Source: Endomychus coccineus
Lineage: Eukaryota; Arthropoda; Insecta; Coleoptera; Endomychidae
Direction of reading: 5' to 3'
Length of the DNA stretch: 64,000 bases
Assembly (NCBI GenBank): GCA_958510875.1
Contig: OY294068.1
Coordinates: forward strand, 181,071,411-181,135,410
Every line of letters begins with the position of its first letter. Within the stretch, counting starts at the first letter, position 1. Of this stretch, positions 11,491 to 23,089 are shown piece by piece. The notes below the pieces were generated by a model. The model had not been told where the DNA came from. It saw only the letters and a list, made by a program, of their open reading frames with translations, and did not search any database. The position numbers were made by a program, and so were the translations under genes.

Positions 11491-12400
11491 CATTAAGTAA
11501 TCTTTTATTTGTGAATATCAGAGCTTATTTATACAAAATAGCTTGATTAGGTACATTTTTATCGAGTGAGACATGCATCAATTTTAATGTGAGCAGATTG
11601 GTGGAATATGGAGAAATTTATAATCGTAATGAAACATGTGACGGTGATGACTGCAAATTTCTATAAATCTCATTTTTCCTCCACAACGGCTTCTCCCATC
11701 ACCAATCCTGCTCAGAATCAATCTGTCATGAGTTTGTTGGTATACAGAGCATTCTTGTTTATTCAAAAATGGTATACTTATCACAAAGTAATACACCTAA
11801 TGATTCAACGTTCCTTTAGTTTTGGAAAAGGAAGTTATTATTCATTCCGTATTTTTTTTAAATTAAATCAAAACGCTATGGTCCATATTTATTACACATA
11901 TGCGTTATCCAATAATCTCAAATTTTATGTTCCAGTACATAGGCAACTTTAAAAAACATATCATTTGAAGTTAACAAATTTCTAAGCCAATGATACATGT
12001 TGAATTTTCCAGGCGATAATCAGATGCAATTTTGATCTAAGAACATACGTTTATGCAGTTCAACAACTAGTATGAAATTGAATTCGCTTGTTACAAGTAA
12101 CCTGTTTTGTATTTGTTTGAAGGTACATGATATATTTGTACGTTCCACCTTCACATACAAGTTTAATCCATATGCGCAAACGACATTCGTCTAATTTGAA
12201 ATAAATCATCTTCCAATTCCTCTGTAACCATCCCATAACTACTTTCGCTAAATTGAAATTGTTTCCAACCCTGTTAAGCCGTGTTTACCTAGTATGCGCT
12301 CAATATAAATTTGATCAGTTCACCTAGTAAGGATATCTATGTACTTAAATCGATCTGTTTACTGGTCAGGTCCATTTGAATCCAAGGGTTTTAACGTATT
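11491..12400. other. gene-free stretch
   Basis: Overlapping open frames on both strands near 11584-11952 are AT-driven and show no domain. Nothing else was recognised. Confidence 0.4.
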
Positions 12401-12560
12401 AGGAGGTCGGTCAGTACGCTGCGTTTTCACGAAAGGTTAAGACGAAGTGAGTGAGTGTGCCGAAAGGATCGGCTTATGCCGTTTTTAGCATAAGCCGATA
12501 AAGAACCCGCGCCGCAGTCTGTCTAGTTGCGTGAGCTCGATTCCGCTACGTAGAAACCAA
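12400..12560. other. GC-richer patch with a perfect hairpin
   Basis: In otherwise AT-rich DNA this 160-base patch is GC-rich. At 12469-12498 it carries a perfect stem of 11 pairs (TCGGCTTATGC / GCATAAGCCGA) around an 8-base loop. No open frame goes with it. It could be a promoter or first-exon region, or the end of an element; the sequence does not decide. Confidence 0.5.
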
Positions 12561-14250
12561 CAACGTACCATATGAACCGATTTGAGGATATTTCCTTTCC
12601 ATTGAATTACTTGATCTTTCAAACAAAATTGTTATAGCAGCCTGTCGCGAAAAATTGACAAACTAACCTGCGATTACATTGCCGCTTGGATCTATAGCGT
12701 AGGTTCTAAACAGCGTCGTGTTTATTGAAAAATGAAATTGTGGAAATTAGACAAAAGATTGTCTTATCGGTCGTTACTCACAATGACAACTTAGACTCAC
12801 CCGATCAGTGAAACAATTAGTTCGTTGTTATTATGGATTTAGTTTTTAGTCATTAGGAATTAATCAAACTTCACGCTTTGATGTTTCAATTTGCTTCTCA
12901 TCAGAATGCATCCTCCTGAAGGTATGGATATTTTAGAACAAAATAGATAATAAAGAATCAGGAGATGTAATTCATTTGTCTACGTGCGCTCTATCTTGGA
13001 AGTGGTCAGCCAATGTTGTCACATTGGGCAGCATTTCAATGTTTTTGGATACAACTAACGATTTGATTTAATAAACTATTTACAAACAAAATTAGGAGTT
13101 GTTTACTTTATATGAAATAAAACAAATTATTTATAATCTTAAATGAAATTATAAAACTGTTCACCAAATATTTGAAGAAAATAAAGTGAGTACTTAACCT
13201 ACATACTGTTTCCACTTCCGCCTGTAAGATTTAGATATAGATATGGAAAATTTACTTTCAGCTTCAAGTCAATTTTATTAATCCATATTGTAACGTTGAA
13301 GTAAGCATTATTATTTATGGAAACAAACACTAAAAATACCCGATTAGGAAAATGTTCAAATCAATGCTCGATTCAGGAACCTAAACACTAATTTAGTAGG
13401 ATGAATATCTTATTTCAACAAATATTCAAGTTAGAATCCATTTTTGGAGCCATACAAGTTGAAAGAGTATCTTTTATACTTATATATTACTGATATTGAT
13501 ATGGGTAAATTTTGTTCAACATACTATGAAATCAATAGTTCACTTACTTTGGTATCACCACGTTCACTTAGTTGAACGAAAACCGAGTGGAAATCAAAAG
13601 AAAATATTCTTGACAAGATTCATTTTGGTTATATCTTGCATAATATTTTACAAGAGGTTCATGAACGATACGAGAAATAGAACTCCTGATAACTAATAGT
13701 TTCAAATATAGGTATAATTATTAATTTTCAGAAGAGGAAGCGTACAGCTTTAAATCTATATCATTCATCTATATTAAATGCTGTTGTGAGTATGAAAATT
13801 GCTGTCTTAATTAACTTAGGTTATTGCAATAGCCCATCAAAATAATCAATATTACTCCACTACCTTGAATACTATAGTTCCTTTAAACAATGCACATTAA
13901 CAAGAGCACATAATTATTAATTTTATCGTATGTCTTTAGCCATATTTCTGGTGTTGTTTTCTTAACTTCTTTCCACATACCTACTGATTTTTCAACCAAC
14001 TTCCATATTTGCCAATTTGATTCCTGCAGTAGCTAGTTATACCCAAAATGTGTAGAATGGGGTTAACAATGTAATGGTAAGGGGGTAGAGAAAGCACTTC
14101 GTTGCCAATATGCATTATAGGAGTGGTTGAAAACTCTGAAAAGCTACCTTACCGACTTTGCTCGACATGAGTTCGTATATTATAAGAAAATTGCTGAGCA
14201 GTGGATTCTTGATACATATTTAAATACTTAAAACATTAATGTGTTACAAT
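12561..14250. other. gene-free stretch
   Basis: AT-rich, without a supported gene, RNA or transposon end on either strand. Confidence 0.4.
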
Positions 14251-14255
14251 TTCGA

Positions 14256-14736
14256 TTATTCGTGTTTCTGTTCGTTTAGGCAACGTGGACATTTTTGATT
14301 GGAATTGGTTTTGGACATAATACGTCTTTCGATGATGGTCTTGAGACCGAAACGTACGTAAAGACGAAAATAATGAGCATATGTGTTAGTGTTACCTATT
14401 TCCCAAAATTTATATAAAACTAATACCTCTGCAAGAATCATTATTAACAATGAACTAACCTCACAGTCTTTAAGAATTAATTCAATCTATTGTCTTACTT
14501 TTTTCCAATTTCGTCATGTTCCTTTCCTGTCGGAAACAGCAGAAAATCCTTCTCAAAAAGTTTCTGCAATGAAAATTTTGTTTTCTTTTCCATGTTCTGG
14601 GAGGAGGTCTCGTCGATCTTGGTATAGGCGGAGGTATTTCTAAATCAGAACGTACGCTCGACGAGTCGTAATCGAATAGCGTGCTTCTACTTCTACTTCG
14701 AAAGCAGGCACAACCTCTTCTAATTATACATCCCAT
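14256..14736 (-). CDS. putative two-exon gene for a small Cys/Arg-rich protein starting MGC
   Basis: On the minus strand an ATG at 14736 opens 14736-14499, beginning MGCIIRRGCACFRSRSRS. It is followed by an acidic/Ser stretch (DYDSSSVRSDLEIPPPIP) and a basic Cys-rich part (HCRNFLRRIFCCF). A donor GTAAGA begins at 14498. An acceptor preceded by TTCTTGC lies at 14430-14429, giving a 70-bp intron, typical of insects. Exon 2 (14428-14256) continues in phase and ends with CPRCLNEQKHE before TAA. The joined frame is 411 nt, 136 residues. The MGC start would suit N-myristoylation and palmitoylation, hence membrane attachment; that is inference. An acceptor-like TTGTTACAG upstream of the ATG suggests a further 5' exon. 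I do not recognise the family. A chance open frame with cryptic splice sites is the alternative. Confidence 0.42.
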
Positions 14737-14763
14737 CTTATGTGTTCCTGATATCTGTAACAA

Positions 14764-15480
14764 TGAATGGCCGAGTGAGTAAATCGATATAATTGAAGGA
14801 AAAATAATATAAACTGGATGAGATTGTAAAAAACGATAATTTAACTTGGAGAACGCCAGATATTATTCTGAGCTGATAGTTCTATTCCATATCCATAAAA
14901 AGGATGAATGTATTCTATATTTTTTCTTTTTCACCATTTCCATCAATGCACATATATGGTTGAGTTTTACTGCAATTAACAAGCTGTCATGAAATACGAG
15001 CAAAGCGTTGATGTATGAATGATTAATGTATGGAGAAGAAACGGGGCTCTACGTCTATTAGACATATCGCATCAGCTCGCATTTGCTAGTATGAGAATAG
15101 AATAACTCACGCAATAACTCAATTAGCATTGCGAAAAACCAAAACATCTGAAAATATCTTACATGGGTTGAAAATTATTTAAACCCGTCCATACTAATAA
15201 CTGACCAATTTGAGAGATTTCATAACGAGTTTATTTTTGGAAGAATTGCGAATACTACAGCATGAAGCTTGTTTTAAGAATCACAAATCTCTAAATCCTA
15301 TATTATCTCCTTTATTTAATTCCCACCGTAGTCAAATTTACATGAGGTTCCTCTTGAATTCTGGATTTATTTGGGAGGGTAACCTATTGGTCATAGCACT
15401 TAGTTCTGTACCTTGTCTATAGAGGATAGTTCCCCGGTATATTTTTATCTATCCAGCCACCGTAGATGTTGAACAAACAA
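14764..15480. other. gene-free stretch
   Basis: One open frame at 15210-15422 has no recognisable domain. No other feature was seen. Confidence 0.4.
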
Positions 15481-15486
15481 GAACAC

Positions 15487-15715
15487 ATCACAAAGCTGCA
15501 ATACCGACCGTAAAATAAAAGTTTCATTTATTTTTTAGGACATATATAAGGACAACGGGATTGCCAGACGCGAACTGAGTTTTTAATTGCACCCCATTTG
15601 CTTTTATAATGTGAAAAACCTGTCTTCTAATGGATCTGTTTAAAAATTTCCTGACATCATGTAATTTGAATTAAGTTCATTAGAACAATACGAAATTATT
15701 TCTAAAATTCCATGA
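15487..15715 (-). repeat. LTR-like repeat, minus orientation (possible solo LTR)
   Basis: The reverse complement of this segment matches 39262-39505 over essentially its whole length. The shared blocks include GAATTTTAGAAATAATTTCG, AATGGGGTGCAA, GACTCAGTTC (AACTCAGTTC here) and GAAACTTTTATTTTACGGTC. Each copy has a TATA-like TATAAAAGC or TAATAAAAGCC about 90 bases before an AATAAAAC/AATGAAAC motif, an LTR-like promoter then poly(A)-signal arrangement. A decayed gypsy RNase H lies 240 bases away, but on the opposite strand. No target duplication was found. Confidence 0.5.
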
Positions 15716-15949
15716 ACTGTGTGTGATCAAGCAGTATGCGTGGGTGTTGTTAATTTATTAAAAGCCGAATTGGTCACCAATGACCCCATTGCAACAACAG
15801 TGCAATATATTAATTAAAAAGTATAATATTGAGTCCTATTTTACACTCTAATAAAAGAATAATTATTAGTTGATTGAGATATTGAATTTTGGCCAGAAGT
15901 AATATAAATTTTGGAATTATCAAACAAGCTATAAGTGGAAAGACTCTAA

Positions 15950-16265
15950 TGGCACATCCAGATTCGAATGCTTCGAGTTGACGCATCAAATATAGTAATT
16001 GGTGCAGTTTTGCAGCAATATAATGAAGATAATAAAAATTGGGAACCTTAAGTATACTTTCAAGAAAGTTAACTGAATCAAAACAAAATTATCCTACTTA
16101 CGTCAGAAAATTGTAGGCAATATTTGCAGCTATCACACATTCTAAATATTTCCTAGAACCAAGAAGTTTTATCGTATATCATATAGTAATCATAAAATAT
16201 ACCACAACATCATGAACGATTCAACAAAAGGATATCGAAGCTTTGATCAGGAATTACTTAATCAA
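15950..16265 (+). pseudogene. Ty3/gypsy RNase H relic
   Basis: Translation gives LRVDASNIVIGAVLQQYNED, then SRKLTESKQNYPTYVRKL, a stop, AIFAAITHSKYFLEPRSF and IVYH. This is the order of the RNase H domain that follows the RT in Ty3/gypsy Pol: the first Asp in the DAS motif, the SRKLT block, the Y..ELLAI block (here L-stop-AI) and the KYFLE..F block. There is an internal stop and a frameshift. No flanking RT or integrase could be recognised, so this is a fragment. Confidence 0.75.
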
Positions 16266-16269
16266 CTTA

Positions 16270-17665
16270 TCAAGCTGGATAATTGGATCAGTGTATAATA
16301 CTTGAGATTTCAGATAAATTTCATATTGAGACGAAGAGTTAATTCAGTATTCATGTCTCTTAAATCAAGACAAAAACCAACTTCTTCTAATGATAATTTT
16401 TGTTGACGCCCTTCCCGCAGCTGGAACTATTTTCTGGTATTTTCATTACCTTATGGAAGCATAGCATTTTGAACTGAGAGAATATCACTCAACGCTTCTA
16501 ATACGTTTAATGTGAGGAGTAGGATGAGAATTTTCTAGGGAGCAATATCAAATCGTGCTTGTATATCAGTATCAGCCGTTACACCAAAAACAAAGAGCCT
16601 TTGTTCTATATAACCACCGATTCTCATGTTCAAACAACTGTGAATAAACGTGCTAAATATTTTCATTCTTTTCGACTAAAAGCTTGCGGAAAGAAATATC
16701 ATAGTCTGATGGATTAACAACATTGGATGGGTAGATTACACGTTAGTGGGTGAGTGATCTCACAATGCAGATTTTGAGAAAGTACGCAATTTTAATTTTT
16801 CCTCGTTAATGTTGGAAGAAATGAAATTATATTCATTAACGTAAACCATTGTTTACAGTTACTTTTTTGTCCTCAATCCATATTATATTTATTAGGGTTA
16901 CAGCAGGCTCTGCAACTATAAATAGAGTGATTCTAAAATAATTTAACAGCTCCATAACGCCTTCATGGATGATTTTGATCGTAGTTTCTATCGTAACAGC
17001 TACATAAAATTTTCCAATTTTATGATCCATCATATTCTCAGTTTTTCATTTTCACATACAACTTCTATTCGTTTCACAGGATAATAATGTTGAAAAATGA
17101 TTGAACACATGTTAATTCTCATCATTCTCTCCGCCTATAAATTTGAGATTATTAGGATGAAAATAAAGTATCATTGAACTCATAAAAAGGGATTGAATTT
17201 ATTCATGCCACAAAAAATTTAGGCAGAGGAGGTAAATCATAAATGTTGGCATCGAAAGGTACGTGTAATAAGAACACCTGTCCGGAGAATTTTGGCAGTA
17301 ACCAGTAACCATCTTCGTTCGAATAATTGTTTTCTCTATTTGATAATAAATATCAGAGATTCAACGATTCCCAAATATATAAGTTATGTACTATTAAGAG
17401 GTACCTTCACATGCCAGAGTTTCTGAGAGGCACAGCAGTGGGAGAAGAGGTTTGTCTTAAGTTCGGAGTACATACTATCATATTCATTAATACGTTTGTC
17501 GCACCCAACTGTCTGACAAACTATTGAGTTATGGACATTCATTCAATGTATTCAAAATGTTTATTTCTTGGATAAAATTGAATTTTTAAACTTTATAGGT
17601 AATATTAAAAATTCTATTAAGCTACAAAAAAGTTCACATGGTCGATACACTATAACACAATAATA
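16270..17665. other. gene-free stretch
   Basis: Possibly holds unrecognisable gypsy remains at its left end. The minus-strand open frame 16836-17033 and the plus-strand frame 17327-17527 show no domain I can name. Confidence 0.4.
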
Positions 17666-17670
17666 AGCCA

Positions 17671-17733
17671 TTATCCACTCAAAATACTGTACTGAGAACC
17701 TATCAGCTACTGAGTAAACATCATTGGAGTAAA
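17671..17733 (-). repeat. short dispersed repeat, copy 2
   Basis: The minus-strand reading has the TACTC...GTAGCTGATAGGTTCTCAGTACAGTATTTTGAGTGGATAA order seen in the other copies of this repeat. Confidence 0.6.
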
Positions 17734-17969
17734 TTATTATTATGATTATATAATTCATCATAGATTAGGCCCATAGCAATCATAGATTTTACATAGTTAC
17801 TATGTATAGATAAACGAAGCATACCCATGACGGTGTGGCTTAATCACTTCAGTTTTTCGGTTGGTCCAACAAAGCAAAAATAATGAATACTAATTCAAAT
17901 CTAGAGTCATGATCTAATAACTGTCATAATAACAAAGGAAAATATTAACAAACGTCAATTAAAATCGCA

Positions 17970-19033
17970 ATGAATCGCTTCGGGAAAGTTTCAGACTTAG
18001 AAATAAGAGAATCAATTGACTTTAACGCCTGCAAATATGGTGAAAATGCACAAATGCATTTGGAAGCAGGTTTTGACAATTTGTTAAGAGCGAAAATATG
18101 AATTTCTTGAGCAGACTTTGAACGAAGACTTGGCAAATATTCTCAAAGATTTGACTTTGAACCTGGAGCGAGCTAATGGCAACGATTATAAGGAAGGAGT
18201 TGTGAAGACGATTTGGAAATTTCCGCAACGCTTCTCCAGAAAAAGCACTTTGAAGATTTTAATCGGAAAATAGACCCATTCAAGGACAGTTCAGTTTTTG
18301 AGGATGCCTGAAAGGCACGTGCGACCAAAAGAAGAGAGCTGCAAGCGCTTCCAAAGTGAAGAAAATCCAGTTTTGCAGCTATAACAACTGGAGAGATCAG
18401 CAAGATTGTTGAAAACTATGACGAAAACTCACCGGACAGCTTAGACGGCAGATTTCTGCCGTCGAGTTCGCGTGACGTGGCAACGAAGCAACCTTCTGCC
18501 TAGTAGAATTTTTCAAGAACGGAGTCGACACGTATGGTGAACTTAGCGTATTGAATACAACACCATATTCTTCAAAACTACACAGTGCGGAAGAAAGTAT
18601 ACCACTGCGTCCAAATGGTTAATATCGTACAAAGAATGTCAAGGCAAGGGTCCAGTGTGTCTACTACAGAAGATATTGAGCAAAAGAACACCAAATATCA
18701 AAACGAATGGATTGTTCTAAGCTCCGAATCTGGATTGAAAGAAGACAGGTATTTGGTACAAAACTTGTCCAATAGTTATTAACCAACTCAGTAAGTGGAC
18801 ACGTCTAGGCACGCAAAGTATTGGGATTGATATCAAGAAGGTAAAATTATTCAAATCGTTCCTTTGCTGTAAGCAAGTTAACAAAATATGGAGCCAACTT
18901 GCAAGAAGTTACCCAAATGACTGGTCATTCTTCAAGTGAGTCTCTCAAACCATACCTACAGCTGAGCAACGAACATCATCTTAACATCGTTGAAAAAAAC
19001 GAAAAAGAACCTTTCCGCGTACCACCAATATAG
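17970..19033 (+). pseudogene. Crypton-type tyrosine recombinase relic (DUF3504-like)
   Basis: Pieces in shifting frames form a plausible collinear protein. An ATG at 17970 begins MNRFGKVSDLEIRESIDF. Around 18410-18450 is KIVENYDENSPDSLDGRF and near 18535 YGELSVLEYNTIFSKT-like coding. Near 18640-18700 is KGPVCLLQKILSKRTPN, near 18755-18830 WYKTCPIVINQLSKWTRLG. Finally 18845-19031 is open and reads NYSNRSFAVSKLTKYGANLQ, EVTQMTGHSSSESLKPYLQL. The last block has the R, the H (TGHSS) and the Tyr (KPYLQL) expected of tyrosine recombinase box II, and the order CPV-LF..WY..PIG.N.LS..NHS.R matches the DUF3504 domain of Crypton recombinases and their domesticated relatives. The usual NHS is NYS here, and stops are frequent. 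It is dead. Confidence 0.65.
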
Positions 19034-19316
19034 GTGGCACAAGCTCATCGACAAATAACAATGTTCCAAATATTACTTACAATAAATGTACGTTCAATAT
19101 TAATACAAAATAAATGATTCATAATTTCTTATTATAGTTCTGTTCATTGTATAATCGTAACGAATAGTTACTACTAACTAACCTCCTCAGTCGATGTACA
19201 TCCTTAAAACACCAATCCAGCTAACGCTGTCGTGGTGTTCCGCAGAATACGTCTCATGACTTGGAAGTATAATCAATTATTTTCTATGCTCTTGTGATAT
19301 TAAAACCGATATTAGT

Positions 19317-19372
19317 TTACTCTGAAAATTCTTACTTGGTAGCTGAAAGGCCCTCAGTACTGTAACAGCTAA
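19317..19372 (+). repeat. short dispersed repeat, copy 3
   Basis: Contains TTACTCTG, then CTTACTTGGTAGCTGAAAGG and CCCTCAGTACTGTAACAG, matching the other copies. Confidence 0.65.
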
Positions 19373-19510
19373 TAAATTATAGTGCATTCAACTATTTTCC
19401 AAGAAAAATCATGCTCGGAATATTTTGGATAGCTCAATCGATTGAATTTGGAGGTCTTGTGATATAATATTTGATTATTACTGACTATATTATCATGAAC
19501 TGATCGGGAG

Positions 19511-19753
19511 ATGATTACTAAGCAGCTTTATAGGTTTGAAACTCTGGATTTAGCGTACAACCCTTGTCTCATAGAAGTGAACGAGGGCGTAAAGCAAACC
19601 TGTATCAGTAAAATAAGGGAATTAGCCAGGACCCAGATCATCTGTTTGAATTTTGAACATATGAAAGAGTTATTCATTATTTTGCCTACTCCAAATATTG
19701 GACAATCATTTGATCTTGAACTCAAGTTTCGCCTGAAATTTATTGACATACCT
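19511..19753 (+). CDS. possible orphan exon, unknown product
   Basis: An 81-codon open stretch from the ATG at 19511 (MITKQLYRFETLDLAYNPCL, then VNEGVKQTCISKIRELARTQ and IICLNFEHMKELFIILPTPN) has a more protein-like composition than the surrounding AT-driven frames. It runs into a strong splice donor, CCT|GTAAGT, at 19754. I do not recognise a family and could not find a partner exon. It may be a chance open frame: the opposite strand is also open for 73 codons. Confidence 0.2.
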
Positions 19754-19789
19754 GTAAGTTTAACCCATTATATAGTTAACAATTGAGTA

Positions 19790-20300
19790 ATTCTCTATTT
19801 GTAAATATTATTTTCCTAAGTTTTATTCAGTTTTCACTTAGAATAATTGTTCTAGTAACTCTTAGTTGAAAGTAAAACCCCGTGGCTCTTCTATTTTTTA
19901 ACGACATATTCAAGTTTGTCACCGAAATGTCCAATATGTATAATATATAGTTTTCTCAATTTCCTTCACGTTTGAAGAAGGACAATTATTGAGAAATCAA
20001 GGTATCATCTGCTAATGAATGAAGACAATTTATATGGGTTTTGCATTATCATCTGAGCAAATTTTTTAAAGTTTTTAAAAAGAGCAATTGCAATCAATCC
20101 ATAAACTATGGAGCTATCTCTCTACATCAATGTTTGACTTTAATCTAATTCAACTCAGTTTACCTTCGTTTGAATGTCAACAACACTTAACTCTGATTCA
20201 AACGTGCTGACCAAATGAGTTTGCATTTTAGGACTTCCAAAACGAAAAGCTCAAGCGATTGAACCAAAGGAAATTTCGCATATGATGTCAAACAACATCA
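19790..20300. other. gene-free stretch
   Basis: No supported feature on either strand. Confidence 0.35.
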
Positions 20301-20306
20301 AATAGA

Positions 20307-20537
20307 ACGCTGGAATTTCGTCTCACTGGTCACAGTTCAATGAGAAGACAGCTGCACCAAATGGGGATGTACAAAAAAGACATTTCCTGCAGACAATACG
20401 GCAAAGGAACTGAAACAGCCTAATACATACTGTCAGAATGTGAAGCACTAGTTCACAAAAGACAAACAAATTTCAGACAGCCACGAAGAGACAACAGCCA
20501 ACAGGTGAAGAACCTGTACAGAGTAGTAAAAAAGTAA
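20307..20537 (+). pseudogene. LINE C-terminal fragment
   Basis: One frame reads TLEFRLTGHSSMRRQLHQMG, then CRQYGKGTETA-stop-YILSECEALVHKRQTNF. This matches the conserved end of LINE ORF2 after RNase H: the LTGH..L..HL.K.G block, a CR.C-like knuckle (CRQY here), then ETAEHIL.ECPAL.. There is one internal stop. Nothing of the RT itself is recognisable upstream. Confidence 0.6.
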
Positions 20538-20699
20538 ATTTTCATGCCTATAAATATAATAAGTAATCTCGATTTTTCAATGTTGAAAACACTTATAGCA
20601 TCATATTTCACCAAGACACCAGTCACGTGACGAAGGCGGATGCTTGCCAAGACAGTTGAGTGAAAGAATTGTTATAAAGATACGCAACGCCTATGCATT

Positions 20700-20900
20700 T
20701 TAGCGTAATCGAAAGGGTGACCGAGGAATATATGGCGAGGAACGGTTGAGGTGAAGGTGACCGAAATCTCAGTCTAGCTGCGACTTCACTTCAGTGACTC
20801 TGTTGCTCTTGTATAGAGTCACTGTAGCTGCGACTGCCTTGAGGTTCAGAGCTCTCGTATACGTTCCCTAGATTATACACGCTTATTACGTGCAGGTGTG
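20700..20900. repeat. GC-richer patch with inverted and direct repeats
   Basis: CAGTGACTC and GAGTCACTG form a 9-bp inverted repeat around a 15-base spacer near 20794-20826. Direct copies of TAGCTGCGACT flank it closely on both sides (near 20775 and 20827). The patch is richer in G and C than its surroundings. No coding frame. Confidence 0.5.
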
Positions 20901-21029
20901 GACTGGCAACCGTTAATCGATGCTGGATTTTAGGATGTGTATTTATAATTTATTATAAATATAACGTTTTAGGAAAGTAACAAAATATATTAGGTACTAG
21001 GACTCGGCGACAAACTTATATTAGGTACC

Positions 21030-22014
21030 TACCGAGGGTAAGGTGTAAAGTCCCTGAAAAATGAAACAAGAAATAATTTATTTGGTCAAAACTTATTTTA
21101 TTTCTCAACATAATCTCCTTGTAGCCCGATACACTTCGTTCAAAGTTTTCTAATTTTTCGATCCCTTCCAAATAATACGATTTTGGCAATCCTTCAAAAT
21201 AGGCGTTTGTTTCAGCGATGACCTCATCGTTGGAGCCATATCTCTTTCCGCCAAGCCATTTCTTCAAGTTTGGAAATGGATAATAATCGCAGGGGGCAAA
21301 TGTAGAGAATATGGTGGATGACAAACCAATTTGTAGCGTAATTCATGTACTTTTTCCATTGCGAGTGCGAACCTGTGCGCCGGTGCGTTGTCCTAGAGGA
21401 AGATCACTTTTTTCTTCCCCAAATGTGGCCCTTTTCGCTTGAAATCGGCGTCGAATCGATCCAACAGCTCTGCATAATATACGCCGGTGATTGTTTTTCC
21501 TTTTCAAGGTAATCGATAATAATTGAGATGCACCCATCTCGCAGATAGCTTGATCATGTTCAAAAATGCATCCAAAATGTTCCGTAACCGTTCAGTTTAG
21601 CTGTCCATAGCCTCAGCTAGTGTACTTTAACTTAATCTTATCGACGATTTCGGCGTTGTAACCTCAATTGGACGACCAGAACGTTCGGCGTTCTTTGTGG
21701 TCATACTACCACAACGAAAATTAATAAGCCACTTGTAAATCGTTCCAATCGATGGCTGAAGAGTCGCCTTAATGTTTAACAAGCGAAGCTTTGGTGTGGG
21801 TAATATTCCTTTCACTCAAGAAATAATGCTTAATTCACTCTTTTCCAGGTTTACAAAAATCTTCAATGTTGCTTGCTTGCTTGTCAAAACAGAGCTGAAT
21901 GACATCAGTCTGAAAATTTCAATGCGTTCTAGTTAAAGATGGTACATCATGAATGTCACATGGGATTTTCGATTATGGCTCCATTTTTCAGGAACTTTTC
22001 ACTTTGGCCTCATA
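21030..22014 (-). mobile_element. mariner copy, internally deleted, minus strand
   Basis: Ends TACCGAGGGTAAGGTGTAAA at 21030 and the corresponding complement (CTTTTCACTTTGGCC...) near 22014 match the ends of the mariner at 177-2768. About 985 bp. Minus-strand coding remains include CDYYPFPNLKKWLGGKRYG, DEVIAETNAYFEGLPKSYYL (21324-21016), the block DRFDADLKRKRPHLGKKK near 21430, and SIGTIYKWLINFRCGSMTTK (21815-21627). The DNA-binding region is joined to the catalytic region with material missing, and frames are broken. Confidence 0.85.
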
Positions 22015-22019
22015 TGTAC

Positions 22020-23080
22020 AATTAATTTTTACCGTCTATTTTTCAACCACGAATACTCTAGGAAAGTTGCAAATGAAATAGAGATGAGTTGTGCAGTGTA
22101 AACGTATTCGTTGATGCCTTTTGTAACAAGTGTTTTTTCAGCATGATAGATTTAATTAAAATACATACAATTTGACCAAATGAACGAAATTATGACTTCA
22201 CTTGATAGGAAATAGTCTGCCTTATTTTTTTGAAAATTATTTCGGGGATATGCCCCTCGAGACTGGCTCTAATATTATGTATCCTGGATGTTCAATTTTC
22301 GAACACTTTTTCAAACATTGGTTGCATGATGATTTCGTCAACAACACACTCAATGTTATACTACAAATGGCCCCACGTCACGCTGGTTAATGAGTACATA
22401 TACCAAAACGAGGTGCGAATTCACCGAATTATTTGTTCAGCTGAAAGGTTATGTCGATCGTGAAATGGTCGCAGAACCATGATTAAAATTTGCACTATAT
22501 TTGCAATCGTTACCTTTGCATAATGAAATGACAAACATTACTGGATAAAAATAACCAAATTCGACATGTGATAAATAGGGCCAGAGCTGTCTGTTCTATC
22601 ACGTCAAAAGAAAAATCCTTAATATTTTATCTCGAATTAAAGGTCACCCCATATACATGTACGTGTTACACGACGCAACAATAATAGGGTTGCCTGAACC
22701 GTGTTAATTGAGTTAAATTCGACGGGTTTATTCTGCTCTGCATGTAACAGGTCTATTTATAAATTCACTCCGAAATATTCGTCCCATACCTATTTATCTG
22801 TGACTACGTAGAATAAGTAATTTCCGTCTATATTCCTACGTCTTGAAATCCAATCATTTGAATCCTTAGTGGGACTACAGTGATACGAAATTTTAATTTC
22901 GAATATTGTGAATTGCTGAAATAGCTTGGTTCCTGAAAACAGCTTCCCTTTTCCATTCCACAACCACATATAATAACATGGTTAACATAGTTGAACGTAA
23001 TTAAACGAAATGGTAATTAGCACAAAAATATATTGATTAATACAAAATACTTGGCCTCTAAATCGAACGAGCATGAACTG
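22020..23080. other. gene-free stretch
   Basis: Short open frames at 22202-22463 show no domain. No RNA gene or repeat was recognised. Confidence 0.4.
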
Positions 23081-23089
23081 TCATTCAAG

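Noticed and set aside
18441..18460. Perfect hairpin GACGGCAGA/TCTGCCGTC as a terminator or regulatory RNA
   Set aside because: It lies inside the Crypton coding relic (LDGRFLPSS region) and is more simply a chance palindrome in coding sequence.
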